From CADCVW01 sp964251385 (GTDB taxonomy: Bacteria > Pseudomonadota > Alphaproteobacteria > Sphingomonadales > Sphingomonadaceae): DNA of 64,000 nucleotides. The notes under the pieces are model-generated. The model was not told the DNA's origin. It ran no database searches and was given only the letters and a program-made list of their open reading frames with translations. Location: the NCBI GenBank assembly GCA_964251385.1, contig CAXUJK010000006.1, positions 62,001-126,000 on the forward strand, read 5' to 3'. A program made the translations under genes and the position numbers. This document shows, piece after piece, positions 33,973-42,683 of this stretch; position 1 is the first letter of the stretch; each line of letters starts with the position of its first letter.

Positions 33973-34883
33973 TCGGCGCCCTTGTAGATGTTCACCAGCT
34001 TGTCGAGCATCGTTAACGCGTCGGCACGCGGGCGCTGGAAGGTGTTGCGGCCGATGATCGAGCCGTTGCCGCCGCCGTCGCGGATGTCGCGCGCGTCCTG
34101 GTAGACCGCGTCGATGTCTTTCGATGCTCCGCCCGAGAAGACGACGATGCGGCGGCCGTTGAAGCTCGATTGGACGACATGTTTGACCCGGCTCGCTTGC
34201 GTCGAGAAATCCTTACCTTCGTACATCGGCTTGGCCTCGGACTGCCCGATGTGCGCGGACGGCAGCTTGACCTTGATGATGTGCGCGCCGAGCAGCGCGG
34301 CTATGTGCGCGGCGTAGGCGCCGACGTCCAGAGCCAACTCGTCCTTCTTGTCCAGCTTGCCGCCGCGCGGGTACGACCAGATGACCGTCGGCAGGCCGTA
34401 CGCCTTGGCTTCGGACGACATCTGGCTGATCTCCTCCATCATGTCGTTGACCTCGTCCGCGGCCGGGTAGATCGTGAACCCGATCGCCGCGCAGCCGAGC
34501 CGCAGCGCGTCCTCGACCGATCCCGTCACCGCCTGGTTGATGCCCTGCGCCCAGCTGTTCGAGCTGTTGACCTTGAGGATGGTCGGAATTTGGCCGGCGA
34601 ACGTCCCCGCCCCCGCTTCGAGCGCACCCAGCGGCGCGGCGTAGGCGGACAACCCTGCGTCGATCGCGAGCTGGTAGTGGTAGTGCGGATCGTAGGCATC
34701 CGGGTTGATCGCGAAACTCCGCGCGGGGCCATGCTCGAAACCCTGGTCGACGGGGAGGATGATGAGCTTGCCCGTGCCGCCGAGCTTACCGTGCGTCAGG
34801 ATGCGCGCGAGATTGGCCTTGGTGCCGGGATTGTCGGACTCGTAATTGTCGAGGATCGCCTTGACGGCGGGCGTGAAGGACAT
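33969..34883 (-). CDS. fba: Class I fructose-bisphosphate aldolase (DhnA type)
   Basis: Cleaves or forms fructose 1,6-bisphosphate through a Schiff base. 304 residues of the DhnA/archaeal class I type: IILPVDQGFEHGP, TVIWSYPRGG, AHIIKVKLPSAH with the likely Schiff-base lysine, and VVFSGGASKD and GGGNGSIIGRNTFQRP for phosphate binding. Lies 9 bases after pgk and overlaps thiE. Confidence 0.93.
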   Translation of the reverse strand: MSFTPAVKAILDNYESDNPGTKANLARILTHGKLGGTGKLIILPVDQGFEHGPARSFAINPDAYDPHYHYQLAIDAGLSAYAAPLGALEAGAGTFAGQIPTILKVNSSNSWAQGINQAVTGSVEDALRLGCAAIGFTIYPAADEVNDMMEEISQMSSEAKAYGLPTVIWSYPRGGKLDKKDELALDVGAYAAHIAALLGAHIIKVKLPSAHIGQSEAKPMYEGKDFSTQASRVKHVVQSSFNGRRIVVFSGGASKDIDAVYQDARDIRDGGGNGSIIGRNTFQRPRADALTMLDKLVNIYKGAE

Positions 34884-34892
34884 GGGAACTCC

Positions 34893-36095
34893 TTAGTTGG
34901 TCATGAGGGCGGCGACGCCCGGCAAGGTCTTGCCTTCCATCCATTCGAGGAAGGCGCCGCCCGCGGTGGATACGAAGGTGAATTCGTCGGCGACGCCCGC
35001 CTGGTTTAGCGCGGCGACGGTGTCCCCACCGCCCGCGACCGAGACCAGCGAACCGCCTTGCGTCAGGGCGGCGGCGGTGCGGGCGAGCGCGACCGTCGCC
35101 GTGTCGAACGGCGGCGTCTCGAATGCGCCGAGCGGGCCGTTCCAGACCAGCGTGCGGCAGGTTTTGAGGACATCGCCGAGCGCCTCGGTGGCGGCCGGGC
35201 CGATGTCGAGGATCATCTCGTCGGGCGCGACTTCGTGGACGTTGCAGGTGCGCAAGCTGGCCGGATGCGCGGCGAACTCGGTGGCGACCACGACGTCATA
35301 AGGCAGATGAACGGTGCAGTTGGCTCGCTCCGCGCGATCGAGGATGTCGAGCGCGGTGGGGGCGAGGTCGTGTTCGCATAGCGACTTGCCGACGGCGACA
35401 CCGCGGGCGGCGAGGAAAGTGTTGGCCATGCCGCCGCCGATGATGAGGTGGTCGACCTTCGCGACAAGATGTGAAAGCACGTCGAGCTTGGTCGAGACCT
35501 TGGCTCCGCCGACGACCGCCGCGACCGGGCGTTCGGGGTTGCCGAGCGCGCGGTCGAGGGCGGTGAGCTCGGCCTCCATTGACCGGCCCGCGTGGGCGCG
35601 GAGAAAGTGGGCAAGGCCCTCGGTCGAGGCGTGGGCGCGGTGGGCGGCGGAGAAGGCGTCGTTGACGTAGAGGTCGCCGAGTTCCGCAATGTCGCGGGCG
35701 AAGATGGGGTCGTTGGCTTCCTCGCCGGGGTGGAAGCGGGTGTTTTCGAGGATGGCGACTTCGCCGTCCGCCATCTTGGCGATCGCGTCGGCCGCCCCGG
35801 AGCCGACGCAGTCTTCCACGAACCTCACTTGGCGTCCGAGAACATGGCCATAAGCTATTGTGATCAGGGCAAGGCTTGCATCCGGCGTCCGAACGCCCTT
35901 GGGGCGGCCAAAGTGGGCGAGGAGCAGGACCTTGGCCCCTTTGTCCGCCAGTTCGGTGACAGTCGGGATCGTGGCGCGGAAGCGTGTGTCGTCGGTGACT
36001 TTGAGATCGGCCATGGGCACGTTGAGGTCCACGCGGACGAGGACGCGTTTGCCTCGGACATCGCCGATGTCGTCGAGGGTCTTGAACGCAGGCAC
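34893..36095 (-). CDS. pgk: Phosphoglycerate kinase
   Basis: Transfers phosphate between 1,3-bisphosphoglycerate and ADP. 400 residues; RGKRVLVRVDLNVPM at the start, AHFGRPKG, AAVVGGAKVSTKLDVL, the IIGGGMANTFL hinge and the C-terminal GGGDTVAAL are all present. One base separates it from gap; the block tkt-gap-pgk-fba is a glycolysis/pentose-phosphate operon. Confidence 0.97.
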   Translation of the reverse strand: MPAFKTLDDIGDVRGKRVLVRVDLNVPMADLKVTDDTRFRATIPTVTELADKGAKVLLLAHFGRPKGVRTPDASLALITIAYGHVLGRQVRFVEDCVGSGAADAIAKMADGEVAILENTRFHPGEEANDPIFARDIAELGDLYVNDAFSAAHRAHASTEGLAHFLRAHAGRSMEAELTALDRALGNPERPVAAVVGGAKVSTKLDVLSHLVAKVDHLIIGGGMANTFLAARGVAVGKSLCEHDLAPTALDILDRAERANCTVHLPYDVVVATEFAAHPASLRTCNVHEVAPDEMILDIGPAATEALGDVLKTCRTLVWNGPLGAFETPPFDTATVALARTAAALTQGGSLVSVAGGGDTVAALNQAGVADEFTFVSTAGGAFLEWMEGKTLPGVAALMTN

Positions 36096-36096
36096 C

Positions 36097-37104
36097 TTAG
36101 ATCAGCCGCCCCATGACGCCCGCCGTGTCGATCATGCGGTTGGAGAAGCCCCATTCATTGTCGTACCAGGAAACGACGCGGACGAGTTTTCCTTCGAGGA
36201 CGGCGGTTTCGAGGCTGTCGATCGTCGACGAGGCCGGGTTGTGGTTGAAGTCGATCGAGACGAGCGGCTCCTCGCAATAATCGAGAATGCCGGCGAGCGG
36301 GCCGGAGTTCGCCGCGGCCTTAAGCGCGCCGTTGATTTCTTCGAGCGTGGTGTCGCGCTTGGGGGTGAAAGTCAGGTCGACGAGGCTGACGTTGGGCGTG
36401 GGGACGCGGATCGCGGAGCCGTCGAGCTTGCCTTTCAGCTCGGGCAGCACTTCGCCGACCGCGCGTGCGGCTCCTGTCGTGGTCGGGATCATCGACATGG
36501 CGGCGGCTCTTGCGCGGCGCATATCAGGATGGATCTGGTCCAGGATCTTCTGATCGTTGGTGTAGCTGTGGATCGTGGTCATCAGGCCGCGTTCGATGCC
36601 GACCGTGTCGTTCATGACTTTAGCCAAGGGCGCGAGGCAGTTGGTCGTGCAGGACGCGTTGGACACGATCGTGTGTTCGGCGGTGAGCTGGTCGTGGTTG
36701 ACCCCGAAGACGATCGTCTTGTCCGCGCCCTTGGCAGGTGACGAGATCAACACGCGCTTGGCACCGGCGGTCAGATGCGCGGCGGCCTTGTCGCGCTCGG
36801 CGAAGAAGCCCGTGCATTCCAGCGCGATGTCGATGCCTTGCGCGGCATGGGGCAATCTGGAAGGGTCGCGCTCGGCGGTGACATGAACGCGCCGGCCGTC
36901 GATGATGAGGTCGTTGCCGTCGGCGGAGACATCGCCCGGGTACGCGCCGTGGACGCTGTCGCGCTTGAACAGCATCGCGTTGGATTTCGCGTCGGCCAGA
37001 TCGTTGATCGCGACGAGTTCGAGCCCGCAGTCGGGCCGCTCCATGATCGCGCGCGCGACGAGGCGGCCGATGCGCCCGAAGCCGTTAATCGCTACCTTGG
37101 TCAT
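36097..37104 (-). CDS. gap: Glyceraldehyde-3-phosphate dehydrogenase, type I
   Basis: NAD-dependent dehydrogenase of 335 residues. MTKVAINGFGRIGRLVARA is the nucleotide-binding start, SNASCTTNCLAP contains the catalytic Cys, and SWYDNEWGFSNRM is near the end. ATG 37104 overlaps the tkt stop (ATGA); the frame up to 37296 is tkt shadow. Confidence 0.97.
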   Translation of the reverse strand: MTKVAINGFGRIGRLVARAIMERPDCGLELVAINDLADAKSNAMLFKRDSVHGAYPGDVSADGNDLIIDGRRVHVTAERDPSRLPHAAQGIDIALECTGFFAERDKAAAHLTAGAKRVLISSPAKGADKTIVFGVNHDQLTAEHTIVSNASCTTNCLAPLAKVMNDTVGIERGLMTTIHSYTNDQKILDQIHPDMRRARAAAMSMIPTTTGAARAVGEVLPELKGKLDGSAIRVPTPNVSLVDLTFTPKRDTTLEEINGALKAAANSGPLAGILDYCEEPLVSIDFNHNPASSTIDSLETAVLEGKLVRVVSWYDNEWGFSNRMIDTAGVMGRLI

Positions 37105-39140
37105 GTTCGAACTCCTGGATTGAGCGCCGCCATGATCTTGGGCGCGATGGCGTCGGCAGTGAGGCCGAAATGCTTGTACAAGGCGGGAGCGGGTGCGGAA
37201 GCGCCGAAGCGGTCGAGGCCGAAGCGCAGACCTTGAACCATCGTGTAGCGCTCCCACCCGATCGTCGTTCCCGCCTCGATTGAAACGCGCAGGCACGTCT
37301 CGGGGGCGAGCGGCGGCAAGACGTCATCCCGGTAGGAGACGGGCTGTTCGTCGAAACGCGACCAGCACGGCATGGAGACCACGTCGGCACCGACCCCCGA
37401 CGCTTCGAGCAGGTCGGCGACGTCGAGGGCGATCTCGACCTCCGACCCGCTCGCGATCAGAACGACGCGGCGCTCAGCCGACGAGGCGCGCAAGCGATAG
37501 GCCCCGCGTGCGCACAGATTCTCGTTGGCGGCCTCCAAGCGAACCTGACGCAGGTTCTGGCGGGTGAGCGCGAGAAGCGACGGGCCCGTCGTGTCTTCCA
37601 GCGCAAGCATCCAGCACTCGGCGGTTTCCACTGCATCCGCAGGACGATAGACGTCGAGGTTCGGAATGACTCTGAGCGACATGAGGTGTTCGACGGGCTG
37701 GTGCGTCGGGCCGTCTTCGCCCAGGCCGATCGAATCGTGGGTCATCACATAGACGACCCGCGCGCCCTGGAGCGCGGATAGGCGGATGGCTGGTCGGCAA
37801 TAGTCGGCGAATACCAGAAACGTGCCGCCGTACGGGATGACCCCGCCGTGCAGCGCCATTCCGTTCATCGCCGCCGCCATGCCGAATTCGCGGATGCCGT
37901 AGTAGATGTAGCGACCGCCGTAGCTGTCCGCGGTCAGCGGCGTCTGCGGTTTCGTCAGTGTGTTGTTCGATCCGGTCAGGTCGGCTGAGCCGCCGATCGT
38001 CTCGGACAGCCCGGCGTTGATCGCGCCCAGCACCATCTCCGACGATTTGCGCGTGGCGACCTTGACGGGCGCGGCGATCAGGCCGGCGATGAAGTCGTCG
38101 AGGTCGAAGCCGGTCGGTAGATCGCCGGCCATACGGCGCTCGAACTCGGCCTTGTGGCCCGATGCCGCCACACGCTGCGTCCACGCGGCATGATCGTCCC
38201 GGCAGCGACGCCCGGCGTCGAGCCAGGCGTCGCGGACATCGTCCGGCAGCATAAAAGGTTCGTGGCTCCAGCCGATCGCTTCCCGCGTCGCCGCGACTTC
38301 GTCCGGCCCGAGCGCCGCGCCGTGCGTCGCATGCGTGCCCTGCTTGTTGGGAGAGCCGAAGCCGATGATCGTGCGACACGCGATCAATGATGGGCGTGGG
38401 TCGGCGATCGCTTCGTCGAGGGCGGCGGCGACGCTTGCCGGGTCATGGCCGTCGCAGCGCGCGACGTGCCAGCCATAGGCGGCGTATCTCGCCGGGATGT
38501 CCTCGCTTGTCGACAGCGACGTCGCGCCGTCGATCGTGATGCGGTTGTCGTCCCACAAGGCGATCAGCCGCCCGAGCTGCAAATGCCCCGCGAGCCCCGC
38601 GGCCTCGTGGTTGACTCCTTCCATCAGGCAGCCGTCGCCCGCAATGACCCAGGTCCGGTGATCGACGAGATCGTCGCCGAACACCGCGTTCATATGACGT
38701 TCCGCGACAGCCATGCCGACCGCCATCGCGAACCCCTGCCCCAGCGGCCCGGTCGTGCACTCGACGCCGTCCAGCAGGAAGTTCTCGGGGTGGCCCGCGC
38801 ACGGCGAGCCGAGCGTACGAAAGCCGGCAATGTCTTTGATCGTCGGGCGCGCGTAGCCGGTGAGGTGCAGCAGAGAGTAGATGAGCATCGAACCGTGCCC
38901 GGCGGACAGGACGAAGCGGTCGCGGTCATGCCAATCGGGGGCTTGCGGGTCGTGCTTGAGATATCGTGTGAACAGGACGGTCGCCGCGTCGGCCATTCCC
39001 ATCGGCATTCCGGGGTGACCGCTCTGCGCCGTCTCGACCGCGTCCATCGAAAGCGCGCGGATCGCGTTGGCCATGGTCCGCACGTCCGGCCCGCGCGAAT
39101 CCGAGACGCGTGCGTCCGGCTCTGGCGATCGATGCGGCAT
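37101..39140 (-). CDS. tkt: Transketolase
   Basis: Thiamine-diphosphate enzyme of the pentose phosphate pathway, 679 residues. Motifs: ALSMDAVETAQSGHPGMPMGMADAA, the ThDP site GDGCLMEGVNHEAAGLAGHL and the substrate-binding FLVFADYCRPAIRLSAL with THDSIGLGEDGPTHQPVEHL. ATG 39140 has GGAG five bases upstream; the longer frame to 39242 has no such signal. First gene of the tkt-gap-pgk-fba-thiE operon; about 195 non-coding bases separate it from the divergent gene at 39335. Confidence 0.96.
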   Translation of the reverse strand: MPHRSPEPDARVSDSRGPDVRTMANAIRALSMDAVETAQSGHPGMPMGMADAATVLFTRYLKHDPQAPDWHDRDRFVLSAGHGSMLIYSLLHLTGYARPTIKDIAGFRTLGSPCAGHPENFLLDGVECTTGPLGQGFAMAVGMAVAERHMNAVFGDDLVDHRTWVIAGDGCLMEGVNHEAAGLAGHLQLGRLIALWDDNRITIDGATSLSTSEDIPARYAAYGWHVARCDGHDPASVAAALDEAIADPRPSLIACRTIIGFGSPNKQGTHATHGAALGPDEVAATREAIGWSHEPFMLPDDVRDAWLDAGRRCRDDHAAWTQRVAASGHKAEFERRMAGDLPTGFDLDDFIAGLIAAPVKVATRKSSEMVLGAINAGLSETIGGSADLTGSNNTLTKPQTPLTADSYGGRYIYYGIREFGMAAAMNGMALHGGVIPYGGTFLVFADYCRPAIRLSALQGARVVYVMTHDSIGLGEDGPTHQPVEHLMSLRVIPNLDVYRPADAVETAECWMLALEDTTGPSLLALTRQNLRQVRLEAANENLCARGAYRLRASSAERRVVLIASGSEVEIALDVADLLEASGVGADVVSMPCWSRFDEQPVSYRDDVLPPLAPETCLRVSIEAGTTIGWERYTMVQGLRFGLDRFGASAPAPALYKHFGLTADAIAPKIMAALNPGVRT

Positions 39141-39334
39141 GACACTCCGGAAGGGCTCGCCGCGCATGCGGCTTCGTTGACGGTGTCTTTGGTTGCGTGG
39201 GGGCGAGACGTCAACCGCGGCGCGCGAACCCCTTGTTCCCAAGCCGGCGAGTATCAGCTTCGATCAGCCCTCCGCAAAACCTTGCGACCTGCGGACTTCA
39301 TGCTTAATCGAACGGCCATGACGGACGGAACGGC

Positions 39335-39541
39335 ATGGTAGAAGAACGTATACTGGACGCGGTCGAACGGATCGACGGCGCGATGTCCAGGATCGAGGCG
39401 GCGGCGCGCAAGGTCGCGACACACAAGCTCGGCACGGGCGGCCCGGACACGAACGGCGACTTGCTGGAACGCCATCACACGATGCGCGAGCGCGTCAAGG
39501 CCGCGATCGCCGAGCTGGACGGGCTGATCGCGAATGGCTGA
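39335..39541 (+). CDS. Small coiled-coil protein upstream of zapA
   Basis: A 68-residue hydrophilic, helical protein with heptad-like spacing (ILDAVERIDGAMSRIEAAARKVA ends its first helix; a second runs from LLERHHTMRERVKAAIAEL). No domain recognised. Its last 8 bases overlap the zapA start, so the two are coupled. Small coiled-coil proteins next to zapA are common in alphaproteobacteria; a ZapB-like role is possible but only inferred from place and form. Confidence 0.7.
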   Translation: MVEERILDAVERIDGAMSRIEAAARKVATHKLGTGGPDTNGDLLERHHTMRERVKAAIAELDGLIANG

Positions 39542-39872
39542 GGTCGACATCCACATCGCGTCGCGCTCCTACCCGGTGGCGTGCCGCGACGGCGAGGAAG
39601 CGCGGTTGCGCGACGTGGCCGCGCTGGTCGACGCAAAAGCACGCGCGGCGACGGGCGCTCTCGGCAACATGTCCGAATCGCGTACGTTGCTGTTCGCGTC
39701 GCTGATGCTGGCGGACGGGCTGGTCGACGGTCCGCCCGCACCGAGCGTGATCGCGCCGCCTGAAGCCGCCGAGATCGATCCGATCATCGCCGAGGCATTG
39801 GAACGGCTCGCCGGGCGGATCGAGGCGGTCGCTGCCTCTCTCGAAGTTGGCGACCTTGAGGAAACCGCCTGA
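39534..39872 (+). CDS. zapA: Cell division protein ZapA
   Basis: Binds FtsZ and bundles its filaments at midcell. 112 residues; VDIHIASRSYPVACRDGEEARLRDVAALVDAKA is the ZapA N-terminal domain, followed by a helical dimerisation part. The gene lies directly ahead of 6S RNA and the formyl-THF cyclo-ligase, the classic order for this block. Confidence 0.93.
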   Translation: MAEVDIHIASRSYPVACRDGEEARLRDVAALVDAKARAATGALGNMSESRTLLFASLMLADGLVDGPPAPSVIAPPEAAEIDPIIAEALERLAGRIEAVAASLEVGDLEETA

Positions 39873-40012
39873 CACGCTTACATCAGCAGTTGACGGAGAC
39901 TGCCCGGTGCGAGCACTCGAACATCCCTGAGGCTATTCTTCATCCTAGGGAGCTGTCCCTGCCCGGATCCTGGTCCGGTCTAAATGGCGCCCACCTGACG
40001 TAAAGCGCGTCA
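39873..40012 (+). ncRNA. ssrS: 6S RNA
   Basis: Regulatory RNA that binds the sigma70 RNA polymerase holoenzyme. The 150-base gap between zapA and the formyl-THF cyclo-ligase gene is the standard 6S locus. TTACATCAG (39878-39886) can pair with CTGACGTAA (39995-40003), closing the long stem, and the segment CATCCCTGAGGCTATTCTTC matches the conserved CCCTGAGCC-like bubble flank; TGGCGCCCACCTGACG is a typical 3' end. Exact ends are estimated. Confidence 0.82.
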
Positions 40013-40022
40013 GAGGATTTTC

Positions 40023-40607
40023 ATGCACACGGCCACGGCGGTTCCGTCACTTTCCAAGGTCGATGCGCGGACGAAGATGCTGGCCGACCGCCAGGTTTTC
40101 GCCCGGTCGCTCGACGACGACCTTCGCACCGCGATGGAGGCGCAGCTGATGCGGCGGGTCCTGCCGCACCTCGAGAGTGCCCGCGCGGTCGCGGCCTATT
40201 ACCCGATGAAGGATGAGATCGATCCGATGCCTATCGCCGATGTGCTCGTCGCGGCCGGGAGGACGGTTGCCCTACCCTGGTTCGCCGCACGCGACGCGGC
40301 GATGATGTTTCGGGCAGCGCCCGCTACCGAAGTCGGGCCCTGGCGGGTGTTGCAGCCGGCTGCGGATGCGGCGGCTGTGTCGCCGGACACCGTGCTGGTG
40401 CCGCTCGTCGCCGCCGACATCGCGTGCAACCGGATCGGGCACGGCAAGGGACATTACGACCGCGCACTTGCAAATCTGCGTGAGCACGGGCCGGTGCGCG
40501 CGATCGGGCTCGCATGGGACATGCAGATCCTGGACGGAACGATCGACGCCGATCCCTGGGACGTGCGGCTCGATGCGATCGCCACGCCGGAGCGGTGGCT
40601 GCAATGA
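40023..40607 (+). CDS. 5-formyltetrahydrofolate cyclo-ligase
   Basis: Converts 5-formyl-THF to methenyl-THF. 194 residues; the ATP/folate-binding motif reads CNRIGHGKGHYDRAL near 143 and the N-terminal AAYYPMKDEIDP segment fits. Co-transcription with 6S RNA is usual for this gene (ygfA/fau). Its stop overlaps the DUF2842 start (ATGA). Confidence 0.95.
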   Translation: MHTATAVPSLSKVDARTKMLADRQVFARSLDDDLRTAMEAQLMRRVLPHLESARAVAAYYPMKDEIDPMPIADVLVAAGRTVALPWFAARDAAMMFRAAPATEVGPWRVLQPAADAAAVSPDTVLVPLVAADIACNRIGHGKGHYDRALANLREHGPVRAIGLAWDMQILDGTIDADPWDVRLDAIATPERWLQ

Positions 40608-40813
40608 ACCCGTCCTGGCGCAAACCCGCGGGGATCGGGCTGATCCTTCTGCTCGTCACCTTGTGGTGCATTGCGGTGGCGACGTTTTCGAACGAGATCG
40701 GCGGATGGCATTGGTTCGCCCAGGCGCTCTTCTATCTAGTCGCCGGCACGGCCTGGATCCTGCCGCTCAAGCCGTTGCTGCTGTGGATGGAACAGGGTCA
40801 CTGGCGGGTTTGA
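40604..40813 (+). CDS. DUF2842 membrane protein
   Basis: A 69-residue protein with two hydrophobic segments (GIGLILLLVTLWCIAVATF and WFAQALFYLVAGTAWILPL), the layout of the alphaproteobacterial DUF2842 family. ATG 40604 overlaps the cyclo-ligase stop. The open frame upstream to 40514 lies within that gene. Function unknown. Confidence 0.85.
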   Translation: MNPSWRKPAGIGLILLLVTLWCIAVATFSNEIGGWHWFAQALFYLVAGTAWILPLKPLLLWMEQGHWRV

Positions 40814-40821
40814 ACATGCAA

Positions 40822-40852
40822 AAGCCCCGGTCGGATGATCCGGCCGGGGCTT
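40822..40852. terminator. Hairpin terminator between convergent genes
   Basis: AAGCCCCGG (40822-40830) pairs with CCGGGGCTT (40844-40852) and is preceded by an A-run and followed by TCTGT. It sits between DUF2842 (plus) and the WGxxGxxG gene (minus) and can serve both directions. Confidence 0.8.
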
Positions 40853-40881
40853 CTGTAGCTTCTAGCGATAACCCAAAAAGA

Positions 40882-41142
40882 TCAGGTCAGCGGGTTGCCG
40901 TCGTTGCGACCGGTGGTGGTCGTGCGGCTGACGCTGACGTCGTCCTTCTTGTTGAACAAGGGCGCGAGCAGGCCGAGCAGGCCGAGCAGGCCCCAATAGC
41001 CGCCGTCGCCGCTTTCCTGGTTGTCGTCCGCCACGTCCGGCGAGACCTCGACGCCGTCGACGGTGGTGGCGAACGCCACGCCCGCGGGGGCAAGAGCGAT
41101 GGTCGCGGCGATCGCGATCGCGGTTCCTGTACGTAGAGCCAT
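40882..41142 (-). CDS. WGxxGxxG-type small secreted/membrane protein
   Basis: An 86-residue protein: signal peptide (TAIAIAATIALAPAGVAFA), an acidic spacer (DVADDNQESGDGG), the motif YWGLLGLLGLLAPLF, then KKDD and a Thr-rich polar tail. The motif matches the WGxxGxxG family of unknown function. ATG 41142 has a strong AGGAGG upstream. A consensus EcfG-type promoter lies about 70 bases ahead, so it is probably a general stress response gene. Confidence 0.8.
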   Translation of the reverse strand: MALRTGTAIAIAATIALAPAGVAFATTVDGVEVSPDVADDNQESGDGGYWGLLGLLGLLAPLFNKKDDVSVSRTTTTGRNDGNPLT

Positions 41143-41212
41143 GAGTTCCTCCTGTTGTAACCTCATCCCGGCGTCCGGAAAGCAGCGCTTTTCGGATGAC
41201 AGGTGCGCAGGC

Positions 41213-41237
41213 AACGGCTCGCCTTACAACTCGTTCC
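41213..41237 (-). promoter_or_regulatory. EcfG-type promoter (GGAAC-N16-CGTT)
   Basis: On the minus strand GGAAC (41237-41233) and CGTT (41216-41213) are separated by exactly 16 bases, the consensus for the alphaproteobacterial general stress sigma factor EcfG. It points at the WGxxGxxG gene, leaving a leader of about 60-65 bases. Match is by eye. Confidence 0.7.
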
Positions 41238-41298
41238 GTCTGTCGAACGATCGCGGATGTGGATCAACCCGGTGCGTGTGGCCGATGCCGAACGGCAA

Positions 41299-41375
41299 TG
41301 GCGCGAGTGACGGGACTCGAACCCGCGGCCTCCGCCGTGACAGGGCGGCGCTCTAACCAACTGAGCTACACCCGC
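41299..41375 (-). tRNA. tRNA-Asp (GTC)
   Basis: Cloverleaf on the minus strand: acceptor GCGGGTG pairs with CACTCGC, the anticodon loop is CTGTCAC (anticodon GTC), the T-arm reads GCGGG-TTCGAGT-CCCGT, and the 3' CCA is encoded. 77 bases in total. Confidence 0.96.
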
Positions 41376-41416
41376 TTATTGGGGTCACCCGCGACTAAGG
41401 CGGGGTTCGGCTCTAG

Positions 41417-42592
41417 TCAAGAAGGCTCCTCGTCGCCGTGGACGTGGGTCAACGTGCCTTCTTCGAACAGGAAGCCCGCGATGTCGGGCTTGCCCGCCGC
41501 ATCCAGCACCGTCTTCAGGATGATAAGCAGCGGCACCGCGAGCAGCGCGCCCGTCGTTCCCCAAACCCAGGTCCAGAAGCTGAGCGCGAGCAGAATGAGC
41601 AGCGGGTTGATCGTGAGGCGCTTGCCGACGAGCAGCGGCGTGATCGCGTTGGCCTCGACCAAATGGAGCACCGTGAAGATCGCGGCGGGCGCGAGCGCGG
41701 TCCAGGGATCGCCGAAGGTCATCAGGCCGCCCAAGGCAAGCAGCAGCGCGGACGCGATCGGGCCGAGATACGGGATGTAGTTGAGCACAGCGACGATGCC
41801 GCCCCACATCAGCGGGGTCGGCATGTCGATCAGCCACACGCCGAGCGCGGTCACGGTGCCCAGGCCGACGTTGATGATCGTGATCGTGCCCAGATAGGTC
41901 GAGGTTGCGGTGACGACCTGGCCGATGACGCGCGCGGTCGTCATCGCGCCCGAGAAACTTTGACGGCCGACGATCGTGCGCTTGCGCAGGTTGGTCCAGC
42001 CGGAGAGGAAGAAGAAGATGACGAGCAGCGCGAAGAACGCCTGGATCGCGGCGTAGGGCGCGGAGGTCGCGATCAGATCGAGCGCGCTGTTAGGGACGGC
42101 GACCTGCACCGTGCGCGCGCCGATCTCCGCCGATTGGCCGAACTGCGAGAAGGTGCGGTCGATGAAGCGCTCGGCATTGGCGTAGAGGTCGAGGATGGGG
42201 GCGAGCGCGCTCCTCACCCGGTCGAGGCGCTGGGGCAGCAGCGTGAACCAGTCGACCGCGGGCAGCAGGATCGCGGCGAAGACGAGATTGGCCACGCCCA
42301 GGAACAGGAGGATGCAGACGAACGCGGCGAGCGCGGAGGGCACGCGGCGGCGTTCGAACCATTCGAGAATGGGGACGAGCGCGACCGAGATAACAAGCGC
42401 GGCGGTAACGGGAAGGAAGAACTCGGCCCCTGCCCGAAGCGCGAACGGGACGGCAAGCGCGAGGCCGATGCCCGCGATGAGGGTCAGGGATGCAAGCAGC
42501 CGGTCGCGGACGAGCACGTCGTCGGGCAGATCGCGCGGGTGATCGGCGGCCTGTGGCAGGTCGTGCGCGGGCTTGGATGTCGGCGCGTCCAT
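41417..42592 (-). CDS. AI-2E family transporter (membrane permease)
   Basis: A 391-residue inner-membrane protein with about eight helices. The family pattern is clear: paired N-terminal helices ending PILEWFERRRVPSALAAF, a periplasmic helical stretch, then LVIFFFLSGWTNLRKR and the conserved VLNYIPYLGPIASALL and LLVGKRLTINPLLILLAL. The family exports autoinducer-2 in some bacteria and acts as Na+/H+ antiporter in others, so substrate is undefined. Confidence 0.88.
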   Translation of the reverse strand: MDAPTSKPAHDLPQAADHPRDLPDDVLVRDRLLASLTLIAGIGLALAVPFALRAGAEFFLPVTAALVISVALVPILEWFERRRVPSALAAFVCILLFLGVANLVFAAILLPAVDWFTLLPQRLDRVRSALAPILDLYANAERFIDRTFSQFGQSAEIGARTVQVAVPNSALDLIATSAPYAAIQAFFALLVIFFFLSGWTNLRKRTIVGRQSFSGAMTTARVIGQVVTATSTYLGTITIINVGLGTVTALGVWLIDMPTPLMWGGIVAVLNYIPYLGPIASALLLALGGLMTFGDPWTALAPAAIFTVLHLVEANAITPLLVGKRLTINPLLILLALSFWTWVWGTTGALLAVPLLIILKTVLDAAGKPDIAGFLFEEGTLTHVHGDEEPS

Positions 42593-42644
42593 GTCCGCGA
42601 TGATTAGCCGGGGGCGCGGCCGAGTCCAACGGCGACGTGACGCT

Positions 42645-42660
42645 TTAAGATTATGTTAGC
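42645..42660. promoter_or_regulatory. Possible CtrA-like box
   Basis: TTAA-N7-TTAGC differs by one base from the CtrA consensus TTAA-N7-TTAAC. It lies 24 bases ahead of the first DUF11 gene in the only divergent control region of that cluster. A single imperfect match of this kind can arise by chance. Confidence 0.25.
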
Positions 42661-42683
42661 GGGTCGGCGTCAATGGGTCCGTT

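Noticed and set aside
33973..34000. Thiamine riboswitch ahead of thiE
   Set aside because: thiE overlaps fba by four bases and has no leader.
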